Positions 7,684 through 11,842 of a DNA stretch of 11,842 nt are shown here, piece after piece. The notes under the pieces are model-generated. The model ran no database searches, was not told the DNA's origin, and saw nothing but the letters and a program-made list of their open reading frames with translations. Position 1 is the first letter of the stretch, and the number at the start of each line of letters is the position of its first letter. The translations under genes and the position numbers were made by a program. Source of the stretch: Desulfobacterales bacterium (lineage in GTDB: Bacteria; Desulfobacterota; Desulfobacteria; Desulfobacterales; JAUCGF01); NCBI GenBank assembly GCA_029940345.1, contig JAOZRC010000100.1, positions 1-11,842 on the forward strand. Reading direction: 5' to 3'.

Positions 7684-7716
7684 TAATTTTTTTAAAATGC
7701 GTTATAGGGAATAATT

Positions 7717-7794
7717 ATGATAGACTTTGCAGGCCGATGCTATTATTTTTGGTGGTATTATTTTTATAGCACCGGTCTGTCTGGCAAGCGTTAA
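7717..7794 (+). CDS. Aromatic-run leader peptide of the aroA'-aroB' attenuator
   Basis: A 25-codon ORF (ATG 7717, TAA 7792-7794) with a good Shine-Dalgarno, AGGGA at 7706-7710, six bases upstream. Residues 9-17 are YYFWWYYFY, nine aromatic residues in a row (codons 7741-7767): five Tyr, two Phe, two Trp, with a further Phe at position 4. The remainder is unremarkable and ends in GLSGKR. Such a run is not expected by chance and is the mark of a leader whose translation, not product, is the signal: ribosomes would stall when charged tRNA-Tyr, tRNA-Phe or tRNA-Trp is short. The known trp, phe and his leaders repeat one or two amino acids; this one covers all three aromatics, matching its position before genes of the common aromatic trunk. 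The peptide itself probably has no function. Confidence 0.88.
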   Translation: MIDFAGRCYYFWWYYFYSTGLSGKR

Positions 7795-7816
7795 ATAACA
7801 TAATACAGTAAACCAA

Positions 7817-7849
7817 GCCGTGGACAGACCTGACTGCCACGGTTTTTTT
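7817..7849 (+). terminator. First intrinsic terminator of the aro attenuator
   Basis: CCGTGG (7818-7823) pairs with CCACGG (7837-7842), and inside it CAG (7825-7827) pairs with CTG (7834-7836) around the loop ACCTGA, with one bulged A. Seven T's (7843-7849) follow, then G and five more T's. Its 5' arm overlaps the 3' arm of the antiterminator, which makes the two structures exclusive. Confidence 0.85.
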
Positions 7850-7855
7850 GTTTTT

Positions 7856-7889
7856 AGCCGTGGAGAAACAAAACTTCACGGCTTTTTTT
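7856..7889 (+). terminator. Second intrinsic terminator of the aro attenuator
   Basis: AGCCGTG (7856-7862) pairs with CACGGCT (7877-7883), seven Watson-Crick pairs plus a G-T, and is followed directly by a run of T's to 7889. Its 5' arm contains the same GCCGTGG as the first terminator, so the 3' arm of the first can pair with it and prevent folding. It ends only 20 bases before the aroA' start. Confidence 0.85.
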
Positions 7890-7909
7890 ATGTAACAAAG
7901 GGAGGCAGT

Positions 7910-8710
7910 ATGACAATTATCGGCAAAAAAATTCGGATGGAACGAATCATGAATCGCAACACTGGCAAAACGGTGATTGTGCCTATGGATCATGGCATTT
8001 CGGTGGGACCGATCGACGGAGTCAAAAAGATAAAAGACGCCATTGAGAATGTTTCAGAAGGGGGTGCTAACGCAATAGTGGAGCACAAAGGGTTGGTGGG
8101 CGAAGGGCATCGCCGTCATGGACGGGATATTGGGCTTATTGTTCACTTATCAGCGTCTACAATGCTTTCTACGGATCCGAATGCGAAAACGCTGGTCTGC
8201 AAGGTGGAGGAAGCGCTTAAACTGGGTGCGGATGCCGTATCGATCCATGTAAATTTGGGCAATGGCCATGAAAAAGAGATGCTCAATGATTTCGGATGGG
8301 TTAGCAATGAAGCGCGCACCTGGGGCATGCCTCTTTTGGCGATGATCTATCCCAGGGGGCCTGAAATTACGAATGAGTATGACGTCAATGTGGTCAAACA
8401 TGCGGCGCGGGTAGGGTACGAAATGGGCGCGGATATTGTAAAAGTATCTTATACCGGAAGCGTTGAATCATTTCGGGAAGTGGTTGACGGCTGCAACATT
8501 CCGGTGGTTATCGCCGGTGGTGAAAAAATGGACTCGGATCAGGATATCCTGGAAATGGTGAAAGGGGCTATTGACGCCGGTGGTGCGGGTGTTTCCATCG
8601 GCCGTAATATTTTTCAACACCGCGATCCGACCCTTATGGTAAAGGCCATGTCAGCCATCATCCATAACGGTCAGAGTGTGGCGGATGCATTGCGTATCTT
8701 ACAAAAATAA
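7910..8710 (+). CDS. aroA': 2-amino-3,7-dideoxy-D-threo-hept-6-ulosonate (ADH) synthase, AroA'
   Basis: A 266-residue class I aldolase of the DeoC/LacD/FbaB-like TIM-barrel family. It resembles Methanocaldococcus MJ0400, which joins aspartate semialdehyde with a 6-deoxy-5-ketofructose-phosphate-derived unit to give ADH, the first step of the alternative route to dehydroquinate. Visible motifs are VPMDHG (D27, H28), HVNLGNGHE, the Schiff-base lysine K178 in [18 protein letters not shown] (about 203-209), and the phosphate-binding end [12 protein letters not shown]. The start at 7910 follows AAAGGGAGG at a 4-base spacing; the frame is open back to GTG 7820 inside the terminators, which I reject as start. 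The next gene is the partner enzyme AroB', which separates this from a plain fructose-bisphosphate aldolase, its closest alternative. Expression is probably controlled by the attenuator upstream. Confidence 0.9.
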   Translation: MTIIGKKIRMERIMNRNTGKTVIVPMDHGISVGPIDGVKKIKDAIENVSEGGANAIVEHKGLVGEGHRRHGRDIGLIVHLSASTMLSTDPNAKTLVCKVEEALKLGADAVSIHVNLGNGHEKEMLNDFGWVSNEARTWGMPLLAMIYPRGPEITNEYDVNVVKHAARVGYEMGADIVKVSYTGSVESFREVVDGCNIPVVIAGGEKMDSDQDILEMVKGAIDAGGAGVSIGRNIFQHRDPTLMVKAMSAIIHNGQSVADALRILQK

Positions 8711-8767
8711 AATGAGGCCTGAAAGTTCTTTTAAAATCCTATGAAATCTGCTTTACTATAAAAATAG

Positions 8768-8773
8768 TATAAT
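8768..8773 (+). promoter_or_regulatory. Isolated TATAAT in the aroA'-aroB' gap
   Basis: A perfect -10-like TATAAT sits 30 bases before the aroB' start, next to a small ACTAT/ATAGT dyad, but no good -35 box is seen at 16-18 bases upstream. It could be a weak internal promoter in this 93-base gap or chance in AT-rich sequence. Confidence 0.2.
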
Positions 8774-8803
8774 CCACAAATTATTGTTCATAAGGAGGAT
8801 AAA

Positions 8804-9796
8804 ATGCGTAAAATATGGGTCAAAGTAGATCCGTGGGATAAAGACTTGGTGGTTACCGCAATTGAGGGTGGTGCCGATGGCATTATGGTGAATAGGGGCT
8901 GCTCCGCCAAAGTCAAGGAATTGGGTATTATTAAAACAATCGCCGAAGATGGTGATCTGGTGCTTGGCGAAGATGTGATTTATTTCAATATTCAGAGCAG
9001 TGAAGATGAAGACAAGATTATCAGGCTTAGCCAAAACCGTATGGTAATCCTGCAAAGCGATGATTGGACGATCATCCCGCTCGAAAATCTTATCGCCCAG
9101 GGAGCTGATGTGATTGCTCCGGTCACATCGCTCAAGGAAGCACGCACGGCCTTTGGCATTCTCGAAAAGGGAGTGCGCCAAATTTTATTCCACACCACCA
9201 ACAACCGCGAACTAAAGCATGCATTGACCCAGTTGCATCTGAATGAAGATCAAATGGATTTGAAAATTGCTGAGATTGCCGATGTCATTTCCGTTGGCAT
9301 GGGCGACCGGGTTTGCGTGGACACATGTACAACCATGTACCCGGGTCAAGGTATGTTAGTGGGCGACGCCAGCAATGCGATGTTTCTGGTCCACTCGGAA
9401 TGTTTATCCAATCCGTATGTGGCGGCCCGCCCATTCAGAGTCAATGCCGGGGGAATACATGGCTATATACGCATTCCGGGTGGTAAAACATCTTATTTAT
9501 CTGAATTGGGATCTGGCGATCAGGTGCTTCTGACTGATTTCCAGGGCAATTCGATTATGTCAGTCGTCGGACGCGCTAAAATTGAAAAACGTCCGCTTTT
9601 AATCGTTAAAGCAATCGTTGATGAAAAACCCATCAGTACGATTCTCCAAAACGCCGAAACAGTCAGGCTGGTTACTACGGAAGGCGGTGCGACTTCGGTC
9701 GTTAATCTCAAACCCGGTGACAAGGTATTGGTTGCCGCAGAATCCGGAGGACGTCATTTTGGTCATAAAGTTGATGAAACCATCACTGAAAAATAG
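8804..9796 (+). CDS. aroB': 3-dehydroquinate synthase II, AroB'
   Basis: A 330-residue enzyme of the archaeal-type dehydroquinate synthase II family (Methanocaldococcus MJ1249). It oxidatively deaminates ADH with NAD+ and cyclises the product to 3-dehydroquinate, replacing the classical AroB route that starts from DAHP. The N-terminus, WVKVDPWDKDLVVTAIEGGADGIMV, is typical. The central part has VISVGMGDRVCVDTCTTM and GMLVGDASNAMFLVHSE (about 163-200), then RPFRVNAGGIHGYIRIPGGKTSYLSEL read in parts. The C-terminal ~100 residues hold LGSGDQVLLTDFQGN and GRAKIEKRPLLIVKA and end with a HKVDETITEK tail. The length is near the family norm for bacteria. The start is fixed by AAGGAGG five bases before the ATG. 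It lies 93 bases after aroA' in the same direction, so both enzymes of the route are probably one operon under the attenuator. Confidence 0.93.
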   Translation: MRKIWVKVDPWDKDLVVTAIEGGADGIMVNRGCSAKVKELGIIKTIAEDGDLVLGEDVIYFNIQSSEDEDKIIRLSQNRMVILQSDDWTIIPLENLIAQGADVIAPVTSLKEARTAFGILEKGVRQILFHTTNNRELKHALTQLHLNEDQMDLKIAEIADVISVGMGDRVCVDTCTTMYPGQGMLVGDASNAMFLVHSECLSNPYVAARPFRVNAGGIHGYIRIPGGKTSYLSELGSGDQVLLTDFQGNSIMSVVGRAKIEKRPLLIVKAIVDEKPISTILQNAETVRLVTTEGGATSVVNLKPGDKVLVAAESGGRHFGHKVDETITEK

Positions 9797-9917
9797 TAAC
9801 CGTTCACTCCCCCCTACATGCAAACAACGCGGGACAGCTTCCCGCGCTACACGCTCACGCACGGCTGCGATCATGTAGAGCGGAAAGCCGTTCCGCTCAT
9901 AGGGGAGTAACGGTTAC
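9796..9917. repeat. 122-bp multi-hairpin inverted-repeat element
   Basis: The outer arms GTAACCGTT (9796-9804) and ACTCCCC (9806-9812) are inverted at AACGGTTAC (9909-9917) and GGGGAGT (9902-9908): 16 pairs with one bulged C. Inside are CTACATG (9814-9820) with CATGTAG (9872-9878), hairpin CGCGGGA (9828-9834) with TCCCGCG (9840-9846), and hairpin GAGCGGAA (9878-9885) with TTCCGCTC (9891-9898), the last two with five-base loops. The whole can fold as a branched cruciform or RNA. It starts on the last base of the aroB' stop and ends inside the stop region of a small minus-strand ORF, so it may act as a two-way terminator. It most resembles a REP/BIME-type intergenic repeat. No ORF or transposase is inside. 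Confidence 0.8.
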
Positions 9918-10015
9918 GAAAAATAGGCTTCACAGCGCACCAACACTGATTCAATCAATTGAGCCGCAATTGCGAAAAATTCGGGTTCATATTCAAAGCG
10001 CGTAATCGGGTGCAT
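9914..10015 (-). CDS. Doubtful 33-codon small ORF
   Basis: Reading on the minus strand from ATG 10015 to TAA at 9914-9916 gives 33 residues including FEYEPEFFAIAAQLIESVL and a single Cys near the end. AGGTG lies about 10 bases before the ATG, but the start is inside a 12-pair hairpin (10001-10012 with 10027-10038), and the stop lies in the neighbouring inverted-repeat element. It could be a remnant of a longer gene. I recognise no family; a chance ORF is as likely. Confidence 0.25.
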   Translation of the reverse strand: MHPITRFEYEPEFFAIAAQLIESVLVRCEAYFS

Positions 10016-10038
10016 ATTAGAATATTCACCTGATTACG
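10001..10038. repeat. Hairpin of 12 pairs between aroB' and the metallophosphoesterase gene
   Basis: CGTAATCGGGTG (10001-10012) is inverted at CACCTGATTACG (10027-10038), with one G-T pair and a 14-base AT-rich loop. No T-run follows on either strand. After it come tandem GAAGACA units (10045-10058 region) and a short CCGGA/TCCGG dyad. Together with the 122-bp element, this fills the 306 bases between the two convergent genes. Confidence 0.6.
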
Positions 10039-10102
10039 CAACACGGAAGACAGAAGACAGACCCCCGGAGATATATCCGGCAAGTGATTTCGTTCAAGTC
10101 GC

Positions 10103-11047
10103 TTAATTCGCGTTCCTTAATACATGAATCGTGATTTCCGGCGGACAATTAAAACGTACTTGCAGCCCTGAAGAGCCGGTCCCCCTGGATGTATATCCCT
10201 GCATTTGCTTATACTGCCATAAACCGCTGATAAATTGGCGCCGTCCGTTCGTATTCGTGATGATTGGAATGCCGCCGGGAAGACATATCTGGCCACCGTG
10301 GGTATGACCGCTAATATAATAGCGCACACCGTATTGACTCGCTTTTTTAACCAACTCCGCAGAATGCGCAATCATGATTTTAAAGCCTTTTCGCGGTACT
10401 TTTTGAAGCGCTCTCGGCAGATCGTCCGTTTTATAATAGTAGGCGTCATCTGTACCGACCAACCATAATTTGGCTTGGCCGCGCTCAAGAACGACATTTT
10501 CATTTAGTAATATACGAATTCCCATTTTTTCCAGATAAAACGTGCTTTCAATATAATCGTGGTTTCCTAAGACGCCGAAAATACCGTACTCGCAATTCAA
10601 AACGGATGTTAAGGCTGCCATTTTAGATCGATTGCGGTCATTACCACTGAAGGTGCGGGAACGAAAATCACCCGTAATGACACAGATGTCAAACGCCTGT
10701 TGTGTGATAACTTGCTTTAAATGGGCACCACTATCAATCATGGCGTCAATATGAATATCGGAAAGTTGCAAAAGGCGTAAACCGTCGAAATCAGGAGGAA
10801 GATATTTAAAAAAAACCGTCCGTTTTTCAACACGCAGATCAAGGGAGTTACGAGATCCCCTTTCTAATAATCCGAACGCAGATAAAACATATTTTAATAT
10901 CTTAGCGCTGTATTTGAAATTTTGTCGATGAAGGCGAAACCGGTTGTAAAACGTATCATGATACCGCTTCATCTGTCGCTTAAGGCGTTTATTCAAATGC
11001 TGATGACAGACACGTTTTTTCAGTTGCTGGAATATTTCAGGATCCAT
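10103..11047 (-). CDS. YkuE-like metallophosphoesterase
   Basis: A 314-residue calcineurin-like phosphoesterase. The two-metal site is complete: D97 and H99 (LSDIHI), G126-D127 (ITGDF), GNHD at 161-164, H228 (IAHS), and GHTHGGQ at 247-253. The C-terminal TSRGTGSSGLQVRFNCPPEI matches the YkuE/LpxG-type subgroup, whose known members act on membrane lipids such as UDP-diacylglucosamine; the substrate here is not shown. Unlike many relatives it has no N-terminal signal or membrane helix; the first 60 residues are instead strongly basic (KKRVCHQHLNKRLKRQMKRYH), which could bind membrane surface or nucleic acid. The ATG at 11047 has no Shine-Dalgarno nearby, whereas an in-frame ATT six codons upstream has GGAGG five bases before it, so the true start is open. 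It stands alone, convergent with aroB'. Confidence 0.9.
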   Translation of the reverse strand: MDPEIFQQLKKRVCHQHLNKRLKRQMKRYHDTFYNRFRLHRQNFKYSAKILKYVLSAFGLLERGSRNSLDLRVEKRTVFFKYLPPDFDGLRLLQLSDIHIDAMIDSGAHLKQVITQQAFDICVITGDFRSRTFSGNDRNRSKMAALTSVLNCEYGIFGVLGNHDYIESTFYLEKMGIRILLNENVVLERGQAKLWLVGTDDAYYYKTDDLPRALQKVPRKGFKIMIAHSAELVKKASQYGVRYYISGHTHGGQICLPGGIPIITNTNGRRQFISGLWQYKQMQGYTSRGTGSSGLQVRFNCPPEITIHVLRNAN

Positions 11048-11172
11048 TGGCGGTTTTGGAGGAATGAAGGCCTCCGTTCTGCGGTTTACTTTGGATGCGA
11101 TGTGTCATCTTAGGCGCGTTGACGCAATTTTGGCGGTGATTGAAAAATTTCAGAAAGTTAAATTTGAACGTG

Positions 11173-11334
11173 AGAGCCTGTTTCGAAAGTCGTGATCAAA
11201 GCGAAAAAGTGTGAGAGCGAGGGCTGATTTTCGCAAATTTTAAGGGAATAGCCGGCCTATTGCCATGAAATTTGCGGAAATCAGAACCGCTCTCACGCTT
11301 TTGCAGCCGATTTAAGACTTTTCAAACAGGCTCT
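11173..11334. repeat. 162-bp long palindrome, MITE-like
   Basis: The termini AGAGCCTGTTT (11173-11183) and AAACAGGCTCT (11324-11334) are perfect inverted repeats, extended after one mismatch by GAAAGTC (11185-11191) with GACTTTT (11316-11322). Further in, GTGAGAGCG (11211-11219) pairs with CGCTCTCAC (11288-11296), and a 17-base arm at 11224-11240 pairs with 11268-11284, with one G-T. The 27-base tip holds a small AATAG/CTATT stem. There is no coding frame inside. The size and terminal repeats fit a miniature inverted-repeat transposable element, but no target-site duplication is clear, so a structured intergenic repeat is also possible. Confidence 0.75.
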
Positions 11335-11341
11335 GAGGGGT

Positions 11342-11372
11342 TGCGTTCCCACATGGAAGTGTGGGGAACGCA
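11342..11372. repeat. Short palindromic intergenic repeat
   Basis: TGCGTTCCC (11342-11350) is inverted at GGGAACGCA (11364-11372), and the stem can be extended by CAC/GTG with a bulge. Palindromes of this GCGTTCCCAC type are familiar as dispersed intergenic repeats in many proteobacteria. It lies eight bases from the long palindrome. No T-run follows. Confidence 0.55.
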
Positions 11373-11438
11373 TGTTGGTAACGTTAATAAGCAGGATTCG
11401 GCATCCTTCAAAATAGCTTGAAAGTAGTTTACACTTTA

Positions 11439-11475
11439 CCAAGGAGTGCTAAACCTCTGGTTCAGCACTCCTTGG
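11439..11475 (-). terminator. Strong hairpin downstream of the FadL-like gene
   Basis: CCAAGGAGTGCT (11439-11450) pairs perfectly with AGCACTCCTTGG (11464-11475), 12 pairs, and the loop adds AACC/GGTT (11452-11455 with 11459-11462). It lies 35 bases beyond the stop of the minus-strand outer-membrane protein gene. On that strand the hairpin is not followed by a clear U-run, so it may end transcription weakly or mainly protect the mRNA 3' end. Confidence 0.6.
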
Positions 11476-11509
11476 AATTTTAACTGATCAATGAAGGATG
11501 ATCAGAAGG

Positions 11510-11842
11510 TTAAAAGAATTTATACTGGAGGCCTAAAGCGACAAAAGTAATATCCTTCTCATATTCGATTTTAGCGCCTGTAGTCCGGCTGACAAAAGAA
11601 GCGCTTTCATAGAAAACATGGCCAGTGCCGAAATTCAGATTGAATTGGGGCATCACTTTCCATGTCAGCCCGGCACCGATGGTGTGTGCATCTAGTTCGG
11701 GCAACTCCGGTGTCATATCCTTGGCGTTGTCAACGCCTGTAACGGTATAAAGATAGCCGGCTGTGGCTTTAAATGCGTCATTAATATCGTAGGCCATGCC
11801 AATACCGACATCAAAACCGGTATCCACGGCACTTTCATCGCG
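11510..11842 (-). CDS. FadL/OmpP1-family outer-membrane protein, C-terminal part (partial)
   Basis: The last 110 residues of a minus-strand beta-barrel protein; the frame is open to the window edge, so the start lies beyond 11842. Alternating hydrophobic strands are visible: FDVGIGMAYDINDAFKATAGYLYT, then AHTIGAGLTWKVMPQFNLNFGTGHVFYE, each read in parts, and a last strand ITFVALGLQYKFF with C-terminal Phe, the signal recognised by the BAM complex. The spacing and wording of the strands recall the FadL/TodX (OMPP1) group, which moves hydrophobic compounds such as long-chain fatty acids across the outer membrane. The substrate and the N-terminal plug cannot be seen. This is good evidence for a Gram-negative host. 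A strong hairpin follows the stop. Confidence 0.75.
   Translation of the reverse strand, partial: RDESAVDTGFDVGIGMAYDINDAFKATAGYLYTVTGVDNAKDMTPELPELDAHTIGAGLTWKVMPQFNLNFGTGHVFYESASFVSRTTGAKIEYEKDITFVALGLQYKFF

Larger units (their letters stand above)
7732..7889 (+). promoter_or_regulatory. Multi-state transcription attenuator sensing aromatic amino acids
   Basis: Six RNA segments can form alternative pairs. Pause hairpin 1:2 is 7732-7743 with 7766-7777 (10 Watson-Crick pairs, one G-U, one mismatch), with most of the aromatic codons in its loop. Antiterminator 2:3 is GGTCTGTC (7774-7781) with GACAGACC (7823-7830), extendable by GGC (7783-7785) with GCC (7817-7819). Terminator 3:4 is CCGTGG (7818-7823) with CCACGG (7837-7842). 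Segment 5 (7856-7863) can pair with 4 (7837-7844; eight pairs including one G-U) or with 6 (7876-7883). A ribosome stalled at the early aromatic codons would cover segment 1 and leave 2 free, so 2:3 forms, then 4:5, and neither terminator folds. A ribosome that reaches the stop at 7792 masks segment 2, so 3:4 and 5:6 fold. The pairings are seen directly; the mechanism is inferred from the trp attenuator model. Confidence 0.85.

Noticed and set aside
7655..7687. TTGACA paired with the perfect TATAAT at 7682 as the promoter
   Set aside because: The spacing of 21 bases is outside the usable range for sigma70; the weaker TAAATA at 17 bases is preferred, though neither is proven.
7820..7909. An upstream GTG start that would extend AroA' by 30 residues
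   Set aside because: The extension would be coded by the two terminators, lacks a Shine-Dalgarno and does not resemble the aldolase family; ATG 7910 has a strong ribosome site.
9618..9878. Plus-strand frame overlapping the aroB' 3' end and the repeat element
   Set aside because: It is out of frame with the clear aroB' gene and its last third is palindromic repeat sequence; no family resemblance.
9796..9917. A tRNA or other known RNA gene suggested by the cloverleaf-like fold
   Set aside because: There is no T-loop GTTC consensus, no anticodon arm of the right size and the outer stem of 16 pairs is far too long for a tRNA.
10045..10062. Tandem GAAGACA units as a possible CRISPR or binding-site array
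   Set aside because: Only about two short units with no spacers; simple-sequence drift is enough to explain them.

Overview
The window looks like a chromosomal segment of an anaerobic Desulfobacterota (delta-proteobacterial, sulfate-reducer-like) bacterium of mid-range GC. The signs are a DUF6125-type protein, a PurS-PurL fusion with a separate PurQ, a FadL-type outer-membrane protein (so Gram-negative), and the archaeal-type AroA'/AroB' entry into the shikimate pathway, which some sulfate reducers use in place of DAHP synthase. This placement is inferred from gene content, not from a marker gene.

Left part (1-2606): the tail of an unidentified gene; a Cys-rich DUF6125-like protein; a hicA-hicB toxin-antitoxin pair whose hicA is frameshifted at a run of seven A's; an unrecognised conserved-looking protein; and a second toxin-antitoxin pair (excisionase-like HTH antitoxin plus VapC-like PIN toxin) whose genes overlap. 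Centre (2633-7569): purSL, a 307-residue protein of unknown function, then purQ. PurSL and PurQ together make FGAM synthase, step 4 of purine synthesis, so the gene between them is of interest.

The most striking region is 7655-7909, upstream of aroA'-aroB'. A promoter-like sequence is followed by a 25-codon leader ORF with its own Shine-Dalgarno and nine consecutive aromatic codons (Tyr, Tyr, Phe, Trp, Trp, Tyr, Tyr, Phe, Tyr). Behind it lies a chain of mutually exclusive RNA pairings (1:2 pause, 2:3 antiterminator, 3:4 terminator) and a second terminator (5:6) that shares its 5' arm sequence with the first, so that segment 4 can also pair with 5. This is the architecture of a ribosome-mediated attenuator that would sense all three aromatic amino acids and control the first two steps of the common aromatic pathway. 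It is the best candidate here for an undescribed regulatory system.

Right part (9796-11842): a 122-bp multi-hairpin inverted-repeat element just after aroB'; a doubtful 33-codon minus-strand ORF; a minus-strand YkuE-like metallophosphoesterase; an intergenic stretch with a 162-bp long palindrome (MITE-like), a short palindromic repeat and a strong hairpin; and the C-terminal end of a minus-strand FadL-family outer-membrane protein that runs off the window.
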